Below the pieces are notes generated by a model. The model made no database searches. It was not told the DNA's origin and worked only from the letters and a program-made list of their open reading frames with translations. From Comamonas endophytica (GTDB taxonomy: Bacteria > Pseudomonadota > Gammaproteobacteria > Burkholderiales > Burkholderiaceae_C), in the NCBI RefSeq assembly GCF_023634805.2, contig NZ_CP106881.1, positions 3,315,501 to 3,379,500 on the forward strand: a stretch of 64,000 nt of DNA. The letters run 5' to 3'. Every line of letters begins with the position of its first letter. The first letter of the stretch is position 1. Position numbers and translations under genes: made by a program. Positions 14,483-23,700 of this stretch are shown in pieces.

Positions 14483-16921
14483 ATGGAAAACAACACAACT
14501 TCAAACCTGGGCAAGTGGCGCATATGGCTGTATGTGCTGGCCTTGGTGCTGCTGGCGGCCGGCCTGTATTTCGTGATTGGCGGCGGCGTGCTGATAGCGC
14601 GCGGCGGCAGCTGGTACTTCACGATCGCCGGCTTGTTTCTCGTGGCGGCGGGCGTGCAGATGGCCCGCGCGCGCGCTTCGGGCGCGTGGCTCTATCTGCT
14701 GGCGCTGGCGGGTACCGCGGTATGGGCGCTGGCCGAAGTCGGCCTCGACTTCTGGGGCCTGATCTCGCGCCTGCTGGCGCTGGTGTTCCTGGGCGTCGTC
14801 GTCGCGTTCACGTTGCCGCTGCTCAACCGTGCCGAGGGCCGCGCCGCGGCGCGCCGACCCGGCATCGTGATCGGCGCGGTGCTGGCCGTGCTGGGCCTGT
14901 GGGGCTTCGTAGGCATGTTCCAGAAGCACCCCGAAGTGGCGGCCCAGGCGCCCGCGGCGCAGCAGGTGCCGATCGCGCCCGGAGCGGAGCAGAAGGATTG
15001 GGCCCATTACGGCAATGATGCCGGCACGCAGCGCTTTGCCGCGCTGGACCAGATCAATGCCGAGAACGTCAGGGAGCTGGAAGTGGCCTGGACCTTCCAG
15101 CATGGCGACGTGCCGCAATCCACCGGTGCCGGCGCCGAAGACCAGCTCACGCCGATGCAGATCGGCGACAAGCTGTTCCTTTGCACGCCGCACAACAACG
15201 TGATCGCGCTCGATGTGGACACCGGCAAGCCATTGTGGCGCCGCGACTTCAACGCGTCGGTGGGCGGCGTCTGGGAACGCTGCCGCGGGCTGGCGTATTT
15301 CGACGTGAACGCCGCCATTGCCGCGCCGACGGTGCCAGGCTCGACCCCGGTCACGCCGGTGTCGCTGCCGGCTTCGGGCGGCTGCGAGCGCCGCGTGATC
15401 ATGAACACCATCGATGCGCGCCTGGTGGCCATCAACGCCGACAACGGCGAGATGTGCGCCGAGTTCGGCAGCCAGGGCGTGGTGGATCTCAAGGCCCACA
15501 TGGGCGCGGTGGCCAACCCGGCCTACTACACCATGACCTCGGCGCCCACGGTGGCCGGCACGACGATCGTCGTTGGCGGGCGCGTGGCGGACAATGTGCA
15601 GGTGGACATGCCCGGCGGCGTGATGCGCGGCTTCGACGTGGTCACCGGCCGCATGCGCTGGCACTTCGATCCGGGCATGAGCGACCCCAATGCGCCGCTG
15701 CAGGGCAACGAGAACTTCAAGCGTTCGACGCCCAATGTGTGGGCCGGCATCTCCTATGACCCGGCGATGAACACCGTGTTCCTGCCCGTGGGCTCGGCCT
15801 CGGTCGACCTGTACGGCGGCACGCGCACCGCGCTGGACCGCAAGTACGGCGCCTCGGTGCTGGCGCTCGACGCCGAGACCGGCAAGGAGAAGTGGGTCTA
15901 CCAGACCGTGCACAACGACCTGTGGGACTTCGACGTGCCGATGGCGCCTTCGCTGATCGACTTTCCCAAGGCCGATGGCTCCAGGGTGCCGGCCGTCGCG
16001 GTGGCGACCAAGGCCGGCCAGATCTATGTGCTCGACCGCATGACGGGCCGGCCCCTGACCGAGGTGCAGGAAAAGGAGGTCAAGCCCGGGCGCATCGCCA
16101 ATGAAGCCTATGCCAAGACCCAGCCGGTCTCGACGGGCATGCCGCAGATCGGCGCCTACACCCTGCGCGAAGCCGACATGTGGGGCGCCACGCCCTTCGA
16201 CCAGCTGCTGTGCCGCATCGACTTCAAGGGCATGCGCTACGACGGGCTGTACACCGTGCCCGACACCGACAAGTCCCTGTCCTTCCCCGGCTCGCTGGGC
16301 GGCATGAACTGGGGCGGCATGTCCGTCGATCCCAACAACCAGCTGCTGTTCATCAACGACATGCGCCTGGGCCTGTGGGTGACGATGGTCGAGCAGAAGC
16401 AGGATGCCAAGCTGTCGGAGGGCGGCGAGTCGCCCAATGCCGGCATGGGCGAGGTGCCGCTGGGCGGCACGCCGTATTCGGTGGTGAAGAACCGCTTCCT
16501 GTCGCCGCTGCAGATTCCCTGCCAGAAGCCGCCTTTCGGTACCATGACCGCCGTCGATCTGAAGACGCAAAAAGTGGCCTGGCAGGTGCCGCTGGGCACG
16601 GTGCAGGACACCGGCCCCTATGGCATCAAGATGCTGCTGCCGATGGAAGTCGGCATGCCCACGCTGGGCGGCTCGGTGGCCACGCAGGGCGGCCTGGTGT
16701 TCTTTGCCGGCACGCAGGATTACTACCTGCGCGCGCTGGAGTCCGCCACCGGCAAGGAAGTCTGGAAGAAGCGCCTGCCCGTGGGCAGCCAGGGCACGCC
16801 CATCACCTACAAATCGCCCAAGACCGGCAAGCAGTATGTGGTGATCTCGGCCGGCGGCGCGCGCCAGTCGGTGGACCGCGGCGACTATGTGATTGCCTAC
16901 GCGCTGCCCGACAAGCGCTGA
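14483..16921 (+). CDS. gcd: Membrane-bound PQQ-dependent glucose/quinate/shikimate-family dehydrogenase
   Basis: An 812-residue inner-membrane quinoprotein. The first 150 residues hold about five membrane helices (IWLYVLALVLLAAGLYFVIG onward), which bind ubiquinone. The remainder is a periplasmic eight-bladed propeller with tryptophan-docking repeats such as VIALDVDTGKPLWRRDF, VLALDAETGKEKWVYQTVHN and LRALESATGKEVWKKRLP. The HNDLWDFDVP segment and the WGATPFDQLLCRI segment are conserved in this group. It oxidises an aldose or quinate in the periplasm, passing electrons to quinone. Start 14483 follows an AGCGGAG ribosome site. Sugar versus quinate preference is undecided, and no pqq biosynthesis genes are in the window. 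Confidence 0.93.
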   Translation: MENNTTSNLGKWRIWLYVLALVLLAAGLYFVIGGGVLIARGGSWYFTIAGLFLVAAGVQMARARASGAWLYLLALAGTAVWALAEVGLDFWGLISRLLALVFLGVVVAFTLPLLNRAEGRAAARRPGIVIGAVLAVLGLWGFVGMFQKHPEVAAQAPAAQQVPIAPGAEQKDWAHYGNDAGTQRFAALDQINAENVRELEVAWTFQHGDVPQSTGAGAEDQLTPMQIGDKLFLCTPHNNVIALDVDTGKPLWRRDFNASVGGVWERCRGLAYFDVNAAIAAPTVPGSTPVTPVSLPASGGCERRVIMNTIDARLVAINADNGEMCAEFGSQGVVDLKAHMGAVANPAYYTMTSAPTVAGTTIVVGGRVADNVQVDMPGGVMRGFDVVTGRMRWHFDPGMSDPNAPLQGNENFKRSTPNVWAGISYDPAMNTVFLPVGSASVDLYGGTRTALDRKYGASVLALDAETGKEKWVYQTVHNDLWDFDVPMAPSLIDFPKADGSRVPAVAVATKAGQIYVLDRMTGRPLTEVQEKEVKPGRIANEAYAKTQPVSTGMPQIGAYTLREADMWGATPFDQLLCRIDFKGMRYDGLYTVPDTDKSLSFPGSLGGMNWGGMSVDPNNQLLFINDMRLGLWVTMVEQKQDAKLSEGGESPNAGMGEVPLGGTPYSVVKNRFLSPLQIPCQKPPFGTMTAVDLKTQKVAWQVPLGTVQDTGPYGIKMLLPMEVGMPTLGGSVATQGGLVFFAGTQDYYLRALESATGKEVWKKRLPVGSQGTPITYKSPKTGKQYVVISAGGARQSVDRGDYVIAYALPDKR

Positions 16922-16960
16922 GCCCAATGAACAGGGCCGGCAAGCCGGCCCTTGATCTCC

Positions 16961-16986
16961 AAAGCCACCTGCGGGTGGCTTTTTTC
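16961..16986 (+). terminator. Intrinsic terminator after gcd
   Basis: Stem AAAGCCACC/GGTGGCTTT with tetraloop TGCG, then further T residues to 16986. A second GC-rich hairpin (GGGCCGG/CCGGCCC, 16934-16951) precedes it. The A-rich left arm allows weaker use from the opposite strand by dps, which converges here. Confidence 0.85.
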
Positions 16987-17002
16987 ATGGTGCCCGCAGG
17001 GC

Positions 17003-17515
17003 TTACTGCTCCACCAGCAGCGAGCGCAGCATCCAGGCGGTCTGCTCGTGCACCGACAGGCGCTGCGTCAGAAGGTCGGCGGTGGGCTCGTCCGAAGCCT
17101 CGTCGACGATCGGCAGCATGGCGCGCGCCGTGCGCGCCACCGCTTCGTGGCCATTGACCAGGATGCGCACCATCTCCATTGCCGCGGGCGGCGTGGAGGG
17201 AGCGTCATCGAGCGAGGCCAGCGCGCCGTACTGGGCATACGACCCAGGCGCGACATGGCCGAGCGCGCGGATGCGCTCGGCAATCAGGTCGGCTGCGTTC
17301 CACAGTTCCGTGTACTGCTCCATGAACATCTGGTGCAGGCTGTTGAACATCGGGCCGGTGACGTTCCAGTGGAAGTTGTGCGTCGTCAGGTACAGCGTGT
17401 AGTTGTCGGCCAGCAGGCGCGACAGGCCTTCGGCGATGGCCTGGCGGTCCTCGGCCGAGATGCCGATGTTGATGGCATGCGATTGCGCTGTGGGGGAGAC
17501 GGATTTCTTGGGCAC
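17003..17515 (-). CDS. dps: Dps-family DNA-protecting ferritin-like protein
   Basis: A 170-residue four-helix protein. The ferroxidase ligands of Dps are seen in [20 protein letters not shown] (His) and [20 protein letters not shown] (Asp/Glu), and the dodecamer helix [13 protein letters not shown] lies at the C terminus. The start is a GTG at 17515 preceded by a strong AAAGGAG ribosome site 6 bases upstream. The lysine-containing N terminus MPKKSVSP may bind DNA. Dps oxidises and stores iron using peroxide and shields DNA in stationary phase or under oxidative stress. It is probably monocistronic, converging on gcd. Confidence 0.95.
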   Translation of the reverse strand: MPKKSVSPTAQSHAINIGISAEDRQAIAEGLSRLLADNYTLYLTTHNFHWNVTGPMFNSLHQMFMEQYTELWNAADLIAERIRALGHVAPGSYAQYGALASLDDAPSTPPAAMEMVRILVNGHEAVARTARAMLPIVDEASDEPTADLLTQRLSVHEQTAWMLRSLLVEQ

Positions 17516-17609
17516 GGCTGGCTCCTTTGCAAAGAGTGGATGAAATCGGCGCGCAGATGCGTAGACGCGACAGCGACCACTTTATCGCGTTCTGCGGCGT
17601 GCCGGCGTC

Positions 17610-18437
17610 TCACGGGGTCGGAGATTCCGCTGCGCTGGCGTGCGGCGCGGCCGCGCGTGCGCAGCCTTTGCCGGCATGCAGCGCGCGGGCGGCGGGCGGC
17701 AGGAAGCGAATGCGCGTGCGCTGCACCAGCTCCTCGTAGCTGATGGTCGGCAAAACCGTGGTGTCGGGGGCGTTGGCCAGCCAGTGGGCCCAGCTCCTGC
17801 CGCTGCAGGGGTCGTAGACCAGCTTGAACAGATGGCTGGGCACCTGCACCCGGCCGGCGCCGATGGTGGGCGCGTCGGCCGCAAACACCGGGCCGGTGTA
17901 GACGTAGACATCGGCCTGGGCGCGCAGCACGTACTGGCGCGTCTGCTGCTCGATCTGCGCCCAGGCGCCACCATTGAAGCGTTGGTCCTGCGGCACCATG
18001 TTGGCCAGGCTGAAGCTTTGCTTCATGGCCTCGCGGGTGCTCATGTCGCCGGCCGGCGCCATATGGCCGCGCGAATAGCCCGAGCCGCGGTAGTCGGTCA
18101 GCTCCGCACGCTCGGGGGGGGGCAGGCGCGTATCGGCAAAGAAGCGGTTGCTGCGCTTTTGCCCGCGCGCGGCGTCGATCGTGGCGCGGTCGAGGTGCTC
18201 GACGACGAACACCGGGGTCTTGGAGGTGCCGCTGTGCAGCACCGCAAAGGCGCTGTAGCACAGTTCGCGCTGCCCGGGCTCCGGCGGCACCCGGGGCGGG
18301 GCCTGTGCGGGAAAGAATTGCGGGCACTCGGCAAAGCGCGTGCTGTCGGGCGAGAACTGCGGCGCGGGCCGCAGCGCGCAGCCGGCCAGCAGCGCCAGCA
18401 GGCTGGCGGCGGCGCACTGGCGCCAGTATTCGGACAT
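17610..18437 (-). CDS. DNA/RNA non-specific endonuclease, lipoprotein-anchored
   Basis: A 275-residue protein with a lipoprotein signal (LLALLAGC, lipid-modified Cys20), so it is anchored in an envelope membrane facing the periplasm. The active site of the ββα-Me nuclease family is GYSRGHMAPAGDM with catalytic His125; the usual DRGH is SRGH here. SLANMVPQDQRFNGGAWAQI supplies the Mg-binding Asn, and YVYTGPVF is the conserved strand. It would degrade extracellular or incoming nucleic acid for nutrition or defence. Start 18437 gives the cleanest signal peptide. It is divergent from a second small lipoprotein gene. Confidence 0.9.
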   Translation of the reverse strand: MSEYWRQCAAASLLALLAGCALRPAPQFSPDSTRFAECPQFFPAQAPPRVPPEPGQRELCYSAFAVLHSGTSKTPVFVVEHLDRATIDAARGQKRSNRFFADTRLPPPERAELTDYRGSGYSRGHMAPAGDMSTREAMKQSFSLANMVPQDQRFNGGAWAQIEQQTRQYVLRAQADVYVYTGPVFAADAPTIGAGRVQVPSHLFKLVYDPCSGRSWAHWLANAPDTTVLPTISYEELVQRTRIRFLPPAARALHAGKGCARAAAPHASAAESPTP

Positions 18438-18565
18438 GCAAACCCACCGGCGCCGGGCAGGGGCTGCCCGCGGCGTCGGGCTGCATGGCAAGGCGGCGGT
18501 ATCCGGCATGGCAGCACCCCTGGGTTCCTATGATAGGAAGCGAAGGGTTCGCAAAGAGAGAAACC

Positions 18566-18817
18566 ATGCATCGGTATCCGATTCGCGGCGCCGCCTGCCT
18601 GCTGTCCGCAGCGCTGATGGCGGCCTGCACCCCGCAGCCCGTGCAGCCGCCGCGGCCGGCGGGGCTGGTCACTCCCGCCACTACCTTCTGCCATGCGCAG
18701 GGCGGCCGCACTTTGCTGGGCTACACGGCCGAGGGCCGCGAAACGCTGTGCTTCCTGCCCGACGGCTCGCTGGTCGACGAGTCGCAGCTGTACCGCCGCG
18801 AGCATCCCTGCAAATAA
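18566..18817 (+). CDS. Small lipoprotein with DUF333-like domain
   Basis: An 83-residue protein, ATG 18566 with an AAAGAGAG ribosome site. The signal peptide ends in lipobox LMAAC. The mature part has TFCHAQGGRT and LCFLPDGSLVDESQLYRRE, resembling the Cys-x3-GG...C-x2-PDG...LYR pattern of the DUF333 family (putative hemolysins, function unproven). Two cysteines could form a disulfide in the periplasm. It is divergent from the nuclease gene and 114 bp upstream of queD. Confidence 0.75.
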   Translation: MHRYPIRGAACLLSAALMAACTPQPVQPPRPAGLVTPATTFCHAQGGRTLLGYTAEGRETLCFLPDGSLVDESQLYRREHPCK

Positions 18818-18931
18818 CGCGCGCCGCCGGAAGCCCCTGTGGTCCAAGGGTCCGCGCCGGCCCCGCCACCTTACCATGACAGGCAGAATTCACCTTTGCG
18901 GCGGGCATGAAGCGCCTGCCGCGGTTTGTGA

Positions 18932-20008
18932 ATGAGCGACATGAATACCGAGATTTTCTACACCGCCGCCGCCACCTTCGAGGCCGCGCGGCAACTGGGC
19001 GGGCTTGCGCCCGCGCACCCGGCAGGCCGCCTGCATGGACATGGCTTCAACGCACGCGTGCAGTGCACCATTCCCGCGGACTGGGCCGCGTTTCCCGGCG
19101 GCGAGGTCGAGCAGCTGCAGCAGCGGCTGGCGGCGGCCGTTGCCCGGCTCGATTACCGGAATCTGAATGATCTGCTGCCCGAGCCCAGTGATATCGAGCT
19201 GGCGCGCTGGATCGCGCAGCAGCTGGCTGACCCGGCACTGGGCCACCTGGAAGTCGGCGTGGACAGCACCGCACAGCAAGGCGCGGTGCTCGATGCCGCG
19301 GGCCAGGCCCAGTTCTGGCGCCGCTATGTATTTCAGTCGGCGCACCGCCTGCCGAATGTGCCCGCGGGCCACAAGTGCGGACGCATGCATGGCCATGGCT
19401 TCGAGGCCATCGTGCAGGCCGGCGGCCATGTCGATTACGACCAGCTCGACGCGCTCTGGGCGCCCCTGCAGCAGGAGCTGCACTATGCCTGCCTCAACGA
19501 GATCGAGGGGCTGGAGAACCCGACCAGCGAGATGCTCTCGGGCTGGATCTGGCGCCGGCTGAAGCCGCAGTTGCCGACGCTGTCGCAGGTCACGGTCTTC
19601 GAGACCGCCTCGTGCGGCGCGCGCCACGACGGCCAGCGCTATCGCATCTGGAAGGACATGACGCTCGACAGCGCGCGCCAGCTGCGCCGCGCGCCCGAGG
19701 GGAGCCTGCACCGGCGCCTGCAGGGCCACACCTATACGCTGCGCCTGCACCTGAGTGCGCCGCTGGACCAGATCATGGGCTGGACGGTGGATTTCGGCGA
19801 TGTGAAGCAGCTGTTCAACCCGCTGTTCAAGGCGCTCGACCATCAGCCACTGCATGAAATCCCGGGTCTCGAGGACTGCGACACGGCAAGCCTGGCGCGA
19901 TGGATCCTGGCGCAGGCGCGGCAGGACTTGCCGCAGCTCGATGGCGTGGAACTGTACGAGACGCGCGGCTGCGGCGCGCTGGTCTCGCTGGCCGGAGCCA
20001 CGCAATGA
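18932..20008 (+). CDS. queD: Three-domain 6-carboxy-tetrahydropterin synthase-like protein (QueD triple T-fold)
   Basis: 358 residues, about three times a normal QueD (about 120), made of three tandem T-fold units. Unit 1 (about 1-112) keeps only part of the zinc site (LHGHGF). Unit 2 (about 127-232) has the full zinc and catalytic-cysteine set, QSAHRLPNVPAGHKCGRMHG, with H138, C149, H153 and H155, but its LDHH segment has become LHYAC. Unit 3 (about 237-358) has lost the zinc set (SLHRRLQGHTY) but keeps DFGDVK and LDHQPLHEIPGLE (D303, H304) and the substrate glutamate (E343). QueD converts 7,8-dihydroneopterin triphosphate to 6-carboxy-tetrahydropterin for queuosine. It overlaps queE by 4 bp. 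Confidence 0.92.
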   Translation: MSDMNTEIFYTAAATFEAARQLGGLAPAHPAGRLHGHGFNARVQCTIPADWAAFPGGEVEQLQQRLAAAVARLDYRNLNDLLPEPSDIELARWIAQQLADPALGHLEVGVDSTAQQGAVLDAAGQAQFWRRYVFQSAHRLPNVPAGHKCGRMHGHGFEAIVQAGGHVDYDQLDALWAPLQQELHYACLNEIEGLENPTSEMLSGWIWRRLKPQLPTLSQVTVFETASCGARHDGQRYRIWKDMTLDSARQLRRAPEGSLHRRLQGHTYTLRLHLSAPLDQIMGWTVDFGDVKQLFNPLFKALDHQPLHEIPGLEDCDTASLARWILAQARQDLPQLDGVELYETRGCGALVSLAGATQ

Positions 20009-20640
20009 CCTATACCGTCAAGGAAATCTTCTACACGCTGCAAGGCGAGGGCGGCCAGGCCGGGCGCGCGGCAGTGTTCTGCCGCTTTGCCGGCTGCAAT
20101 CTCTGGACCGGCCGCGAGAAGGACCGCGCCAAGGCGATCTGCCAGTTCTGCGACACCGATTTCGTCGGCACCGATGGCGAGGGCGGCGGCAAGTTCGCCA
20201 CGGCCGAGGCGCTGGCGGCCAAGGTGCATTCGCTGTGGCCCGACTCGCCTTCGGGCCGCCCGCTGGTCGTGTGCACCGGCGGCGAGCCGCTGATGCAGCT
20301 GGACCAGGCACTGGTCGATGCGCTGCATGCCCAGGGCTTCGAGATTGCGGTGGAAACCAACGGCACCCAGCCGGCGCCCCGGGGACTGGACTGGATCTGC
20401 GTGAGCCCCAAAGCCGGCGCGCCGCTGGTGCTGACCGAGGGCTCGGAGCTCAAGCTGGTGTTTCCGCAGCCCGGCGCGATGCCGGAGCAGTTCGCGCATC
20501 TGGCGTTCACGCACCACTTCCTGCAGCCGATGGACGGGCCGCAGCAGCAGCGCAATACGCGGCTGGCGATCGAGTACTGCATGGCGCATCCGCAGTGGCG
20601 GCTGTCGATACAGACGCACAAGGTGGTTGGCATTGCGTAA
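20005..20640 (+). CDS. queE: 7-carboxy-7-deazaguanine synthase
   Basis: A 211-residue radical SAM enzyme that turns the QueD product into 7-carboxy-7-deazaguanine. The [4Fe-4S] cysteines lie in FAGCNLWTG and ICQFCDTDF, spaced CX14CX2C, the variant of the Burkholderia-type QueE rather than CX3CX2C. SAM binding is shown by VVCTGGEPLMQ and the substrate pocket by EIAVETNGTQ and CVSPKAG. The ATG overlaps the queD stop (ATGA), giving a coupled queDE unit. queC is not in the window. Confidence 0.95.
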   Translation: MTYTVKEIFYTLQGEGGQAGRAAVFCRFAGCNLWTGREKDRAKAICQFCDTDFVGTDGEGGGKFATAEALAAKVHSLWPDSPSGRPLVVCTGGEPLMQLDQALVDALHAQGFEIAVETNGTQPAPRGLDWICVSPKAGAPLVLTEGSELKLVFPQPGAMPEQFAHLAFTHHFLQPMDGPQQQRNTRLAIEYCMAHPQWRLSIQTHKVVGIA

Positions 20641-20767
20641 GTAGCAACAGACGCGGCGCGGCCAAGCTTATCGCCGCGACCGGAAACGGATACGCTGGCT
20701 TCTTGCATCTTTTCGCCGGAAGGACTGGTGCGGCCGCCGCAACGCAGCGGCTTGCATCTGCAAGACC

Positions 20768-23700
20768 ATGCTGCTAGCCTCCACAACCGCTTTCGCGCCA
20801 CGCAGCGCCGAGCCCAACCCGCTGCGCGAGGCCATCGCCCGCGCCCAGGCGCTGACAGAACCCGAAACCGTTGCGCCGTTGCTGGCGCAGGCGCGTGTGC
20901 CTGACGCGCTGGAGCAGGCCATCGAGGCCACCGCGGCGCGGCTGACGCGTGGCCTGCGCGCGCGCAGCAACGGGTTCTCGGCAGGCATGGTGCAGGGCAT
21001 GCTGCAGGAATTCTCCCTGGCATCCGAAGAGGGCATCGCGCTGATGTGCCTGGCCGAGGCGCTGCTGCGCATTCCCGATGCCGCCACGCGCGACGAGCTG
21101 ATACGAGACAAGATCGGCGGGGGCGCATGGCAGGGCCATCTGGGCAAGAGTCCGCATCTTTTTGTCAATGCCACCGTGTGGGGCCTGTTGCTCACCGGGC
21201 GGCTGGTGGAGGCACCCGAGCCGTCGGGCATGAGCGCATCGCTGCACCGGCTGGGCGCAAAGGGGGCGGAGCCGCTGGTGCGCGCCGCGGTGGATGCTGC
21301 GGTGGGGCTGATGGCGCGGCAGTTCGTGGCCGGCGAGAGCATCGAGCAGGCGCTGGCCCGGGCACGCGCGCGCGAGGCCCAGGGCTTTCGCCATTCCTAC
21401 GACATGCTGGGCGAAGCCGCGCTGACCGAAGCGCAGGCGCAGCACTATCTGGCGGCTTACTGCCATGCCATCGAAGCCGTGGGCCGCGCGGCATTGGGGC
21501 GCGGCATCCATGACGGGCCCGGGGTGTCGATCAAGCTGACGGCGCTGCATCCGCGCTACAGCCGGGCGCAGTACGCGCGTGTCATGTCCGAGCTCTATCC
21601 GCGCCTGCTCCGGCTGGCGCGCGCGGCGCGCAGCCATGGCATCGCGCTGCATATCGATGCCGAGGAATCCGAGCGGCTGGAGCTGTCGCTGGATCTGCTG
21701 GAAAAACTCTGCCAGGCGCCCGAGCTTGCAGGCTGGAACGGCCTGGGCTTCGTGCTGCAGGCCTACCAGAGGCGCTGCGCCAGCGCCATCGACTTCGTTA
21801 TCGATCTGGCGCGCCGACACCAGCGCATGCTCCTGCTGCGGCTGGTCAAGGGCGCGTATTGGGACAGCGAGATCAAGCGCGCGCAGGTGCTGGGCCTCGA
21901 CGGCTATCCGGTATTCACGCGCAAGGCCCATACCGATGTGTCATATATCGCCTGCGCGCGCCGACTGCTGGCCGCGCCCGATGCGGTGTACCCGCAGTTC
22001 GCCACGCACAACGCGCGCACGCTGGCAACCGTGTACCACCTGGCCGCGGCCGAGTTCCCGCAGGCGCGCTACGAATTCCAGTGCCTGCATGGCATGGGCG
22101 AGCCGCTGTACGAGCAGGTGGTGGGCAGTGCCGGACATGCTGGGCTGGGGCGCACCTGCCGCATCTATGCGCCCGTGGGCGGGCATGCGCATCTGCTGGG
22201 CTATCTGGTGCGGCGGCTGCTGGAAAACGGCGCCAATTCCTCCTTCGTGCACCAGGCGGCGGACACGGCGGTGGCCCTGCCAGCGCTACTGCATTCGCCG
22301 GTGGCGCGCATCGATGAGGCCGGCGAGATCGAAGGCGTGGCCGGGGCGGCCCATCCGAACATTCCCTTGCCTGCAGCGCTGTTTGGCGCGCGGCGCGCCA
22401 ATTCGCGCGGCCTGGATCTGGCCGATGAATCCAGCGTGCAGGCCTTTGCCGCAGTGCTGGCACAGCAGCCGCGCCTGCTGGCCAAGCCATTGATCGCGCG
22501 GCCGCTGGAATCGACGCATGCGCCGCGGCCCGTGCACAACCCGGCGCGGCGCGAGGAGGTGGTGGGGCAGGTGCAGGAAGCCGATGCCGCACAGGTCGAG
22601 GCGGCGCTGGCCGAGGCCGGCGCCGGATTTGCCGCCTGGGGCCAGACGCCCGTGCCGCAGCGCGCCCAATGCCTGCTGCGCGCAGCCGATGCCTTCGAGC
22701 AGCAGATGCTGGAGCTGATGGCGCTGCTGGTGCGCGAGGGCGGCAAGACCGCGGCCAATGCGCTGGCCGAGGTGCGCGAGGCAGTGGACTTCCTGCGCTA
22801 CTACGCCACGCAGGCTGCACGCGACTTCCACCCGGAAACGCACCGCGCGCTGGGGCCCGTGGCCTGCATCAGCCCCTGGAATTTCCCGCTGGCGATCTTC
22901 ACGGGCCAGGTGGCGGCGGCGCTGGCCGCGGGCAATGCGGTACTGGCCAAGCCCGCGCGGCAGACTCCGCTGATCGCGGCGCACGCGGTTCGATTGCTGC
23001 ATGCCGCGGGCGTGCCCCTGGCCGCGCTGCAGCTGCTGCCTGGCGCGGGGGCCGATGTCGGCTCGGCCTTGGTGGCCGATGCGCGCGTGATGGGCGTGGT
23101 GTTCACGGGATCGACGGAAGTCGCGCGGCAGCTGGCACAGGCGCTGAGCCACAGGCTGCGCCCCGATGGCCAGCCGGTGGTGCTGATTGCCGAAACCGGC
23201 GGGCTCAACGCCATGCTGGTGGATTCGACGGCGCTGGCCGAGCAGGCCGTGCCCGATATCCTGGCCTCGGCTTTCGACAGCGCGGGCCAGCGCTGCTCGG
23301 CGCTGCGCATCCTGTGCGTGCAGGAAGATTGCGCCGAGCCGCTGCTGCAGATGCTCGATGGCGCGATGCGGCAGCTGCAGGTGGGCGATCCGCGGCAGCT
23401 GGCCACCGATGTGGGCCCGGTGATCGACGCGCAGGCACAGGCCGGCATAGAGCAGCATGTCGAGGCGATGCGCGCCAAGGGATATGTGATGCGCCAGTGC
23501 GCGCTGCCTGCGGCTGCCGCGCAGGGCAGTTTCGTCGCGCCCACGGTGATCGAGATCGAACGCATGGGCGATCTCGAGCAGGAAGTCTTCGGGCCGGTGC
23601 TGCATGTGCTGCGCTATCCGCGCGCGCGCCTGGATGCGCTGCTGGGGCAAATCAACGGCACGGGCTATGGCCTGACCCAGGGGCTGCATTCACGGCTCAC

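Noticed and set aside
14501..16927. 808-codon minus-strand frame opposite gcd
   Set aside because: It is fully antisense to a clear quinoprotein with conserved propeller repeats; the frame is open only because of codon bias in high-GC DNA.
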